From: Polytrichum commune
Lineage: Eukaryota > Streptophyta > Polytrichopsida > Polytrichales > Polytrichaceae
Length of the DNA stretch: 64,000 nt
Assembly: GCA_950295325.1 (NCBI GenBank)
Contig: OX485804.1
Span: 36,134,429-36,198,428, forward strand
Direction of reading: 5' to 3'
Below are positions 24,821 through 35,029 of the stretch, one piece after another. The notes beneath the pieces are model-generated. The model saw nothing but the letters and a program-made list of their open reading frames with translations, searched no databases and was not told the origin of the DNA. Made by a program: the position numbers and the translations under genes. Position 1 is the stretch's first letter. Each line of letters opens with the position of its first letter.

Positions 24821-25190
24821 TTCTTTCCTCATGAGTTATGCAGCTGAAGTATTATGACATAGACCAGTAAACATAGTCTGACAAGTTGCTCAAGGATAGG
24901 ACAAAGAGAGCTCTTTTATACATCAAACAAATAACCAATTACACCCTTGTTAATGTCTCATTCTCTAGAGTATTAACTGCTCCAAGATTTTGAAACAGAT
25001 CTTGTTAACTTTGTTAGAATCCAAATGAGTCTCACACAATTGATGCTCTTACAGCATGGTTGAGATCTGGCTACACCTGTTGAAGCATGGTTAGCCACTG
25101 AACTTGCAAACATGTACCCACATGTATTCCATTTCCCAATGAATCCCAGACAGGTACGTATAAAATTTTATGATGTATCCAGAAGAAATA

Positions 25191-28100
25191 TTATACAACA
25201 AATGTAAAGCCACTTCCACAATAAACACGTCTTTTAATGTCCCGATGTCTGTTCAAGTCTTCAGTATTGGCAATAGATCTGGAATCTTGGAGCAACACAA
25301 CATCTGGAACTCTTTGATCTTTAGTTGAGCCAAGACCAAGCTGCCCATGTTCAGCCCAACCCCACACGACCACATCCCCGTTTTCTGCAAAAGAGAAACC
25401 AACAGATCAAGGACAAGAACCTCTAAGTGGGCCTCAATCAGACACTTTTCTCTCTGCACCCACTTCCTGTGGGATATGAAACAGGCAATTAGTGACAGAT
25501 AATTAGCAAATCCAAATCATTTCCTCATAATCTTCAGAGCTTATATGAACATCTTACTCAGTATCAAAACTGAAGATTGTTGTGCTCATGAAATGGTCAT
25601 ATAGGTCCCCCCAATAATGTTGACAATTGAGCCAAGGATTGATTAATATTTTGAGCACATAATTCAATCTCTCCTAAAAACATGTCTTTTTGGTGTTCAT
25701 TCTTAGATCCACACCTAACCACACACCAATCAAATATAGCTGTCCATATTTTGGGGGTGCTGGATTAACACCATTCTACCTTGATACCAAAAGAGAACCA
25801 GAATTATAATTTCTGTGGACAAAAGTTCCATAATCTGCTTTGTCCACTTGATGAAAATACTTGATACGGAGCTCCTGGGTAGAGAATCTATTTCTCAAAA
25901 GCTTTATTTCTTCCATACTTGAATAACAAAACGTGCATAAGGAACTCATATCCTCCACATGAAAAAATTGCTACACATTTGAAGCCACCTCATCAAATTG
26001 AATTTAAAAAAAATTAAAACAAGAGTCCTCTCTGCTGTATAGACACTGGAAGCAGACAAAGAAGCAACACACATACAAATCATGTTTAAACAGCAGGAAC
26101 ATAGTGACCTTTCAAAAAGCATGGCAATGGGGTGGACATCAGCTGGATAAACCACATGTAACAACAATCCGCAGTTCCATTAACATCATGTATTCAGAAA
26201 GTAAGCATTTCTGAATTTTACTGTATGGATATACTAGCCCAATAGAGTTGTCTTTTAGTTCAATGGAACTTTTTGTCAAGAGTTGATCCCCAATGATTTC
26301 CCATTAATTGCATTACATAAATAATCCATGATTTATTTCCACTTGTGGTGCATGCTCGGAGGTAGTGTTTAGCTTTGAGTAAAGAGCAACCTATATTGGT
26401 TCATTGAGGGCCAAACTCATTTTAGCACCTCTTCGCATGCCATATGAGTTTTGACACTCAATGAACTGATATAGAATGTTCTTTGTTTAAACCTCCACAC
26501 TGCCTCTAAGCATGCACCAAAAACTTACTGAACGTGGAAGGTGTTGTATGCAAATTGACCACCTCCTGAGAAAAAGTCAAGTTGAGTTAGGATAACTCTG
26601 GTTGGCCAATGTCGACCCATTTTTATAAGAAAGGGCCCACAAAAATGACTATTTTGAAGAGTTTCACATACCAAGTACAGCAGCAGAGTGCTCTGATCCC
26701 GCTGATACCCAAACTGCATGTTTCCCTTGTGTATCCACTTTCTGCAAACTTTTCAACTGCAAATTTGCCGTATTGCCTTGGTTATCCTCATCGCTGATGC
26801 CAAATATATTTCCACTGAACGATTTGCTTGTGACTGCACCCAGATCTTGTGAGACTCCAAGCTGTCCACATTGATTACTACCCCATGCATAAACTTCACT
26901 ATTTTCTGTTCCACATTTACAGATCCAACACGATATTAGACTCAGTAAAATCAGATTTGCCTGTCAAGCTTGAGCACTGCCACAAGAAGTTTGCCCATAT
27001 TTCGTCACAAGGACATCAGGACTCGATCAATATTGAAAGATCTCTACAACATATGGAGAATTAGAGCTATCCTCTAACTCAACATACTTTTGGTTAGGAG
27101 TTGGTTGATTTGCATACAACACCTTTGACGTTTGGTAAGTTTTTGGTGCATGCTTGGAGGTAAGTGTGGAGGTTGAACAAAGAACATTCTACATCAGTTC
27201 ATTAAGGGTCACACTCATTTTGACATGCTAAGAGGTGTTAGAATGACTTTGGTCCTCAATGAACAAAAATAGGTTGCTCTAAATTCAAACACTACCTCCA
27301 AGCATGCACAACAAGTGGTAAGAAATCATTAATATTGTATGCAAAACAACCAACGGAAAATTATAGGGAACCAACTTCCAACGAAAAGTACCATGAGTTG
27401 AAGGATAACTGTAACATACCCAGGCATCACACACAAACATTTAGAAAATTGTAGTGAAAACACCTGTGAGAGCAAGACCATGCCGCCAGCCAAGTGACAC
27501 TTGATGAAATCTTTCACTGGCAGAGACACGATGGGGCCTTGACAAATCTGGTCCATTGTTGTATCCCCGCCCCCACAAAAACAATCCTCCGGAGCCTGCA
27601 TAAGGAACAGGAAAGAGCACCTCTTCCAAGCTGTAAAAACCTAAGCAACAGAAACAATTTGGACATCACTTGCACAAATGGAACAGATGCACACATGCAA
27701 AAAAAAATTAATGTTGATATGATGAAACTTCTACCCACCAGTTAGTGCCGCACTGTGGTCCCCATTTGCTGATACAGAGACAATGCCGTGTAATGAATTC
27801 AATTTTTGAGGACACAGAACGCACCACATATCCTTCCCACTGTCATAATTGTTGGTTTGGATACCGAGCTGACCACGCTTATTTGAACCAAAAGCATACA
27901 CAGCTGTTGCATCTGATGAAAACAATAACAGAGTGTAAAAACTGATGCCACTTGGGGATATCGAGCAGATTAAGATAATTGCTTGTCACTGTTAAGAAGA
28001 AATAACTAGGACAAAACTTGAGCAGTAGCAATACATTTGACACGTTCATAGGGACACCTTGTAATTCTTATACTTGATGTTCCTGAAGATAAGATTGTAG

Positions 28101-31100
28101 CCTGGTATTTTGCTATTACCATGCAAAACTGAAGGTGCTCTCAAGAAGATAATGTATACCCAGAGTGCAGATTGCTCCAACAAGCTTGTGTACTAGAATA
28201 AGAGGCAATTTACACTAGAGCTTGAGGGCCTGTGACTAGTGAAATCTAAAATCTCTCATTGGTGGAAAATGCTGAGATCGTCCCACTTCACTTAATACTA
28301 GAGCTTGAGGGCCTAGGGGACCAAGGAAGTTTGAATGGATGAACAAACCTACATGGAGTCCTACATGGCATGCAATAGATAATGATGTTCCATGGTCTAC
28401 TGGATTTTGCATCAAGCTCACCTCAAAGAGGAGGGTCTCACACAAAATCAGGAGACCATAGCACTTCAAAATCTCATCACAACCTTTGATTTATTATAAC
28501 TTATTGTGTGGAAGGGCCCACATGAAAAGGATAGTAATGAGATAGCATTCAGTTGAAAACCCGGTTGCCTATCTCTTTACACTACACATGAAGGCCCATG
28601 ACCATACAAAAATTCCATTCCAATTATCCATGGTACGGCCTTCAGATGTGTTTCAATCTGGCCCTCACAATGTCATGATCACAGCCCTTGGCCATAGTGT
28701 AAAGAGGCCCTAAGCATACCTGGCTCTCCAAGAAAAAAATGGCAGGACTATTACATTCATGTAAAACCTGAATAATTGCACAGTGGTAATTATTTTCTGT
28801 CTGTACCTTGTTCAAGGGCGAGTGCCAACGTGTGTCGCATTCCGCATGCTGCCATGGTGATGCAGACAGAGGATAGGTTCTCAACGTGACAAGGCAGCAG
28901 GCTTGGTTGTGTGCGCCCATGTCCAAGCTGCCCAAACGCCCCATCCCCGCAAGTGTAAAGCCGTCCACTTTCTACATAGCAAGATCTTAATTCAATTACA
29001 GCACACCAAGTGTTGAATGTACTAAAATCACTTGGAGTTTCTCAAATCTCTTGCAGTTAAGAGACTGGGCAGAGTACCAAATAGAGAAATTTATGCTTTG
29101 GCTATTAATAATTTATTAATCGTGAAATTTTTCCACAGGGCAGTTTTTCATTGCTGGAAAGCCACTCAACTCCCATATGGAAATTAATAGTTCAACATTA
29201 AAAAGATGAACCAGGAAGCACCATCCGGTAATGAAACCCTGCCCTAATTATTCACACACAACATGATTTGAGAAGAGGAACACTAAACTTCGCTCACAAC
29301 CTCTTAGGTCTATCCAGGATAACTAAGGAATTTTAAGTGTTAGAGTTTAGGTTTTAGGGAGTCAAAATGTTATGTAGCATTTCGTTGATTGCTCTAGACT
29401 CAAATGCAACTATCTCCAAAGTGCCTCCCAATTGAGCTGCCATAGTCCTCCAGCATGTGGAGAGATAGACAGAAAGAGAAAGAAAAGCTCATTCAAGAGA
29501 TCATCGTTGTTTAGCCCACCCATCATCATGGTTTTTCAAAGGAGTGAAGAAGCAAGAAGGGTTATATTAAAATATTAAGTGTCACAATTTGTCACACAAT
29601 TAAACTCAGTGGAGTTAAATGTTACAAAAAGTGAGAAGGTTTTGAACCTACCAAACTTCCAACATAAAACCTCTGCGTATCAGCAATTTGAATCATTATC
29701 ATACTGAAGTTTACTACCCATGAACCAAAAAGATTCACTATGTAAAACTGATGGATGTAACGAGGATGTAGAAGGAGGGATAGTCAGAATGAGAGAAAAA
29801 AACTTTATTCAAGAGAACATCCTTGTTCAGCCCACCCATCATCATGGTGCTCAAAGGAGAGAAGAAGCGAGATGGGTAATCAAGAAGGTTGAGTGTTACA
29901 ATATGTGAAAGAACTAACCTCAGTGCGGATGTAAAAAGGATGGGGATGCGATCAAACCTGTTACAAAGGCACTGTGGTTCCATCCGGCGGCCACATTGCG
30001 AATACGGATACCTTGTAGAGAGGTGACAACTCTTGGCACCACGGTGCTTGTTTCATCTCCTTGCCCCAAGCACCCTGCCTGGCCTCGGCCCCATGTTGCA
30101 ACTTCACCAGATTCTGTCATGTATTTGCCACAGACAATTTAGTAATCACATCTGCAAGCATCTGTGGCATCACAACAAGCACAATCTCTAGAGAAGCTGC
30201 AAACCTGAGTAAATACTAGGCAACGGTGAGAGATAGAAGAATTCAATCTTGTGAGACCATAAAAACATATGTGGCTGTCCCAAGGTCACATGCCCATTTT
30301 TTACCGGCAGCGAGGAAGTAGTAGAGAAATTGATAACTCTAAGTTAGCAGAGTTCGTATCAATTCCAAGTATTGTGATGCTTCATAACTACAGAAACGAA
30401 GTTAAGATTTCGGTTCTCTCGGAATGCATTGAACTTAAGGAGATGATATGAATTTTAGAGCGACAGGGAACTATCGCATACGAAAGCCTCTCATTTATCC
30501 AACATAAAAGCCCTAAAATAGTATGAAGTCCGGAGGTTACTCTAAATTGATTCGACACCGGAATCAGTCTAATCGAAGTCATTCGAGCTGAATCAACCAC
30601 AAACCTGTAAGGTTCAAGTTTTTATGTTGAATAGATGAGACCTACATAATTCCCTCTTACCGAACGAATTTAAGGATGAGTCAACAATTGAACATTCAGA
30701 CAAATCATTTATCTCCTTCCACTTGATACACTCATGCGACCACTCATTGACGGCGTGATTCATAAAAAAAACTCCTATGATGATGATGTAAATCTGGCTC
30801 AAAACATCAAATGCAATTCCAATTCCAATTCCAATTCAAACAACCACATAGATCCAAAGAGACACATACTAAGATGCGTTGCAAGAGCAGATGGTGATTT
30901 GGTAGAGGAGTTTGTGAGTTCCTACAACTCACCGAACACAGCAATGGCGTGTGCTCCTCCACAGGCTATGGTGACAATTGGTTGTGAAGTTCCAGACAGA
31001 GCATCCACCCGCTGCGGTGTCAATGCATCCACAAGCGTCCCGCACGCAAGCTGGCCATGCGTGCCTGCTCCCCAACTCCACACCTCCTCATTCCTCATCC

Positions 31101-31146
31101 TCCTCCCGCCCTTCCTTCCTTCCTTCCTTCCTTCCTTGTCAATCAT
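25191..31146 (-). CDS. RCC1-repeat beta-propeller protein, about 406-422 aa
   Basis: Seven exons on the minus strand: 31146/31098-30933, 30113-29958, 28971-28807, 27912-27739, 27595-27464, 26905-26672, 25384-25191. All GT-AG, and the exon sum is in frame. Each exon supplies one RCC1 blade, recognisable by a W/F-G-x-G strand (VWSWGAGTHGQL, VATWGRGQAGCL, LYTCGDGAFGQL, VYAFGSNKRGQL, LFLWGRGYNNGP, VYAWGSNQCGQL, VVVWGWAEHGQL) and a following H-S/T-x-A (AAGWNHSAFV, ACGMRHTLAL). The family includes UVR8-like photoreceptors and RanGEFs. The UVR8 GWRHT tryptophan triad is not evident, so I assign no specific role. Start at 31098 (MRNEEVWSW) is preferred, because the 16 extra residues from 31146 come from a TTCC microsatellite. 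MITEs sit in introns 3, 5 and 6. Confidence 0.9.
25424..25745 (+). repeat. Family E repeat in the last RCC1-gene intron
   Basis: GTGGGCCTCAATCAGACAC start, CAAATCCAAATCATTTCCTC, ACATGTCTTTTTGGTGTTC and CACACACCAATCAAATATAG. It is about 40 bp from the exon 7 acceptor. It also shows the undisturbed ACATGTCT site that is interrupted by a hAT-like element at 33.0 kb. Confidence 0.7.
26244..26600. mobile_element. Foldback MITE family F copy 1
   Basis: A long inverted repeat spans nearly the whole 356 bp. Ends are AGAGTTGTCTTTTAG and its counterpart GGATAACTCT; inner arms are GGTGCATGCTCGGAGG and CCTCTAAGCATGCACC. It lies 72 bp downstream of the exon 6 donor of the RCC1 gene (minus strand). Confidence 0.75.
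27063..27412. mobile_element. Foldback MITE family F copy 2
   Basis: Ends AGAGCTATCCTCTAACTC and GAGTTGAAGGATAACT; inner arms TTGGTGCATGCTTGGAGG and CCTCCAAGCATGCAC. Another pair is TTGGTTGATTTGCATAC / GTATGCAAAACAACCAA. It lies in RCC1 intron 5, 52 bp downstream of the exon 5 donor. Confidence 0.75.
28202..28710. mobile_element. MITE family B-related copy 3 in RCC1 intron 3
   Basis: Flanked by TAA (28199-28201 and 28711-28713). Diverged TIRs GAGGCAATTTACACTAG / GGGCCTCTTTACACTA. Internal CTCTCATTGGTGGAAAATG and CTACATGGAGTCCTACATGG match the B copies at 7.3 and 10.2 kb. Ends about 97 bp downstream of the exon 3 donor. Confidence 0.75.
29472..29908. repeat. Local direct duplication in RCC1 intron 2
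   Basis: 29472-29595 and 29789-29908 share CAGCCCACCCATCATCATGG (with TAGCCC in the first copy), TTCAAGAGA and AAGGAG(T/A)GAAGAAGC, about 318 bp apart. A unique spacer lies between. Confidence 0.6.
31109..31137. repeat. (TTCC)n microsatellite at the RCC1 gene start
   Basis: About seven TTCC units between the two possible start codons. Slippage there would change the frame of the upstream ATG but not that of 31098. Confidence 0.8.
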
Positions 31147-31309
31147 CCATCACAACATCAAACTGCCTCAAATTTCCACACCAAACCTTTGAGTGAGTTG
31201 AGCACTTGAACGCATTCAATTCACTTGAGCCTGCTTCAGCGCCGAATACTCTCTGTCCTTTGGTCTCCACTGAGCGATTCTACGCACGCAAGGCCGTGTG
31301 GGTTCATGT

Positions 31310-32071
31310 GGGGTTTAAGGGTGGTTTCCATGTAGGCCGCTCGCCCACTAGATTCTAGATAATAGTGGGTCGGAAGTCTTCGTATGTAGTTTAGGGTGAG
31401 TTTCCATGTAGGCCGCTTGCCCATCACATTCTAGTGTGAAAAACGACAGGCCCGTCCAAATGTAGAGGGAATATGATGGGGTAGGGTTCCTATGTGTCAA
31501 CTAATTACTCTCATCTTCTCACACCCGGGCCACCTACTAACCTCCTCCTTCTAAAACTTGTAACCTTTGGTGACCAACACTTGTAGGTTAGAGATTCTTT
31601 AGTGGTGCATGGAAGTCTAGTGGTTTGTGTCCACGGCCCTCCACATTCTAGTAGATTGCCAAAATGTGGTTGGGTGGCGTATGTGCTTAAGTGAATGTGA
31701 ACAACTCCGACCCATTATTTTCATGAATCTAGTGGGCGGCGTGCCTACATGGAAACTCACCCTAAACATAGGCCGCCATCCAACCACATTCTGGCGGTTT
31801 GCTAGAATGTGGAGGGCCGTGGACACATGCCACTAGACTTCCATGCGCCCACTAAAGAATCTTTAACCTACAAGTTCCAATCCTTGGAGGATTAAAGACC
31901 ATGTTTTAGAAGGAGGAGGAGGTTGGTAGGTGGCCCATATTCGAGAAGTTGAGAGTAGCTAGTTGGCACATACGAACCCTACCCCACCATGAGTCCTCTA
32001 CATTTGGACGCATTTGTCCTTATTTACACTAGAATATGGTGGACGAGCGGCCTACTTGGAAACTCACCCTC
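31310..32071. mobile_element. MITE family D, outer copy of a nested pair
   Basis: Outer TIRs AGGGTGGTTTCCATGTAGG (31310) and CTACTTGGAAACTCACCCT (to 32071). The element is split by a second member of the same family at 31396-31765. The composite begins about 165-210 bp upstream of the RCC1-gene start codon. Confidence 0.75.
31396..31765. mobile_element. MITE family D, inner nested copy
   Basis: Complete 370-bp unit with TIRs AGGGTGAGTTTCCATGTAGG / CCTACATGGAAACTCACCCT, inverted relative to the host copy. The 45.7-kb copy is continuous across the insertion point, confirming nesting. Confidence 0.75.
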
Positions 32072-32639
32072 ACCTTGAACTTTCTGGAGCATATTGTGGT
32101 TACATTAGATCGTCTAAAAAATAAGCTTTCTAAACCTCAATTTATATTGCACTTGAAAGAAAAGTTGTTGCTAATGATTTTAAGGTCACATCGATACGGT
32201 AGCAATATTTAGTCATTTTCAAGATTTGTGTATATTCAATTTAGAATCATAAACTTCAAGAAATTGTGATAATTATATGTAATCAATTATAGTCCAAAAT
32301 CTCAAGATTGTGTTAAAAATAGATGTACACTTTGAGGCAAGAAAAAGAGTCCATAGCAAGTTGACAATTTTCAATCAAAACAATGTATATATAAAGTAAT
32401 GTATCGACAAAGGGAACATTTTTTTATGCTTGACTTTAAAAATCTCTTGTAAAAAACCATCTTTTCATAACGGAATGAGATCATTGCCATTGACATGAAA
32501 AACTTTATGAGGAACGCTATGATTTCTATTGTGACCTTCCTAGCACCTTCCTTTTGGATGAATTTGCCTTCAAAGTCATATAAGCCCAAAACGGCCTCTC
32601 ATGAAGTTAAGGGTTAAGGGTACTAATAAATTATGCATG
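32072..32639. other. Intergenic
   Basis: AT-rich, no element or gene seen. Confidence 0.4.
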
Positions 32640-33510
32640 TGGGCCTTTAGCTTGGTTTCTTCATCAGACACCTAAATATTGAGCGAGGTAGATGGGTCTT
32701 AAATGGTTGCTTTGTCCCACTAACCCACTTCTCCTAGGATATGGGGCATGTGATTAGTACGAGATGGTTAGCAAATCCAAATCGAGGTCGTACCCACTTT
32801 CCTCATAATTTTTGGATTTTGTATAAATATCATATTCATTACCAAAGTGAAGATTCTCATCCTTGTTAAATGGCCATATAGATCCCCCCCCCCCAAATAA
32901 TAAAAGTAATAAAAATTAAATAATGTTGACTATTAAACCTATAATGGATATCATATTTTGAGCATGCAATTCAATCTCTATTAGACACATGTCTCACGGG
33001 TAGATCACTCCATTGTCAAGTTGAACACCACGTGTGGCCAAAAAAAATCTTCTTTTGGTAAGTTGCACCACCAAAATGGGTCAAAATTTTATCAAATGTT
33101 TTTCATGAGTAGATATACACAGTACCTATGACATAGTTAAAAGTGGTAACTAAATTTGATGATTTTTTTTTTTCATAAAACATACCATTTCTAACTAGAA
33201 TGACACAGAATTGAACTAAAACAATTACTAAAAAAAATAAAGATGACTAAAAATTTCAAAAAAGTATACAAAAGATACTATCAATGGTTATGTATATGTA
33301 GAAAAAATATCATAATTTTTAAAAATATATATGGCATATAATATAGGGGTAGCAAACTTTGTCCGCACGTGGTGTCAACTTGACAATGAAGTGACCTCCC
33401 CGTGACATGTCTTTTTGGTATCTGGTTTGAGAACCACACTAAACCACATAGCACTCAAATATAGGTCGTCCAATATAAGCTAGGTAACCAAATTAGGCAT
33501 ATTTATCTTA
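32640..33510 (+). repeat. Family E repeat interrupted by a hAT-like MITE
   Basis: Left part 32640-32994 and right part 33405-33510 together reconstitute a standard family E copy (TTAGCAAATCCAAATC, AGTGAAGATTCTCATC, ACATGTCTTTTTGGT, CAAATATAGG). The 410 bp between them are foreign. Confidence 0.75.
32995..33404. mobile_element. hAT-like non-autonomous element with 8-bp TSD
   Basis: Left end CACGGGTAGATCACTCCATT and right-end complement CACGGGGAGGTCACTTCATT; the inverted repeats extend over about 40 bases through GTCAAGTTGA and CCACGTG. Target duplication ACATGTCT at 32987-32994 and 33405-33412. The empty site is visible in the family E copy at 25.67 kb. The interior is AT-rich and non-coding. 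An 8-bp duplication is typical of hAT. Confidence 0.8.
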
Positions 33511-33519
33511 GGCAGTCAC

Positions 33520-33800
33520 TTTCCTCATAATTGTTGGAGCTCATATGAATATCATCTTCATTATCAAAGTGAAGATTCTCATGCTCATTGAATGGTCATA
33601 TAGGTCTCCTCAATGATATTCATTGTTGACCCTAGAATGATTATCTTCTCATGAGCACGTAGTCATTCAAACACTTTTAAACACATGTCGTTATGGTGTA
33701 TGTTTTAAACGCCACATCACCAAACCACACACCACCCAAATGTAGGTGTCCTAACAAGAAAAGTAACTAAGTAGCAGTTGTTCGCCTACTTTAGCCTGTG
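33520..33800 (+). repeat. Family E dispersed repeat
   Basis: Second E copy directly after the previous one: CCTCATAATTGTTGGAGCTC, TTATCAAAGTGAAGATTCTC, ACATGTCGTTATGGTGTA, ACCACACACCACCCAAATG. Confidence 0.7.
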
Positions 33801-33849
33801 GCTAGATGTGGATGTAAGTACAAAACCCAAAAAGGCATCATGTGTTTAA

Positions 33850-34030
33850 AGAAAATATGACAACATTCTATAAATTATTTAACCATTCTAGACTTAATAA
33901 TCAACATAATCCAAGGGAGTCCTACATGACTATTTAATGAGCATGGGAATTGTCACTTTGATAATGAATGAGATATTCATACGAGTTTCATAGAATATGA
34001 TGAGAAAAATGACTATAGCCGTGACAAGTT
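33850..34030 (-). repeat. Family E dispersed repeat, partial, reverse
   Basis: In reverse complement reads CATATTCTATGAAACTCGTA then TTATCAAAGTGACAATTC and CTCATTAAATAGTCATG, as in the E copies just upstream. Confidence 0.6.
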
Positions 34031-34084
34031 GGATTTGTCAATAATCCTATACTAAAAGTAGAATGTTTCATCAATGTCCAAAGA

Positions 34085-34275
34085 TTTTTTTGGACATAAT
34101 TGTACAAGATCCTAGTGTTTCCAAGTCCAACTAGTTACATGTTGATATCTTCCAGTTTTTCTTTATCATTGTAAGGTATATTCTGTAAATTCCTCTAAAA
34201 TGATCGATGATTTTCCTAAAGTCCTAAACTTCAACTAGTTATTTCTCAAACTCAACCAGCTCATCTGAACTAGTG
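34085..34275 (-). repeat. Dispersed repeat family L copy 1
   Basis: Reverse complement contains GGTTGAGTTTGAGAAATAAC, TTGGAAACACTAGGATCTTG and AGAAAAACTGGAAGAT, shared with 49835-50060 and 61285-61505. Confidence 0.65.
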
Positions 34276-35029
34276 ATTGGTTTTCCATGTTCATTGGTGT
34301 TTCATATCTTACAAGAAGTGAGTGCAAAGCTGAAAGTGTCCATTCAAGGCCTTGCCTGATAAACCTTGAGGGTTTTGTTTCAGATTCTAGTGATAACTTG
34401 ACTAATGATTTTTCAACCTTTTTTTGATTTATTACTTTTTATTTCTTCATGTTAGACTTTACCGCTGGATTAAAATGGATTATCTTAAAATTATTTTCCG
34501 CCCAACCTGCTATCAGCCTAAGGTAGTTGTTTCATGGACCACCCGTCACCGCCCGTCAGAAGCCTCCCATTCTTCCAGTTCCATCTGCTCCGGGAGCTTT
34601 TCCGTGGTGGGTTATGAATGGACTCTTCTTCCACTTTCAAAGCTCCACATTCTACCCGGACATCGATTCTTGTCAGATTTGGTGCTGCCACCGCAATTTT
34701 TTGTTTGCCATACTTGGGGTGTCTTCGGACCTAACTTGTGGTGGAGAATTCCGAAGAGATAAGCCGTCCTGAACCGTGACGGTGAGTGGTACAACCGAAT
34801 TCAATTCACCCTTTGTTGGCCACCCAAGATTGAAAGCTTTGCAATTGAGTGGTGGGTTATGAAATTTTTGAAGAGAGTGAGAATTTTTTAGGTAGCAGAA
34901 AATTTGAGTGGCGTTATGGTGTCCTAACAAGAGGGATACCTATGTGGTGTGATATCCAGCAGGTGATGCCAGCCAGCCATCCGAAATTGAATTTTCCTTT
35001 GGGAGATTCATTCAAACAAATTTGAAGAA
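34276..35029. other. Upstream region of the DAC-like gene
   Basis: Overlapping proline/serine-rich open frames at 34424-34772 have no family resemblance and are left uncalled. This is probably the promoter and 5' leader of the plastid-protein gene. Confidence 0.4.

Noticed and set aside
34424..34772. Two overlapping proline/serine-rich frames upstream of the DAC-like gene
   Set aside because: No recognisable domain and no way to splice them into the gene; probably leader sequence.
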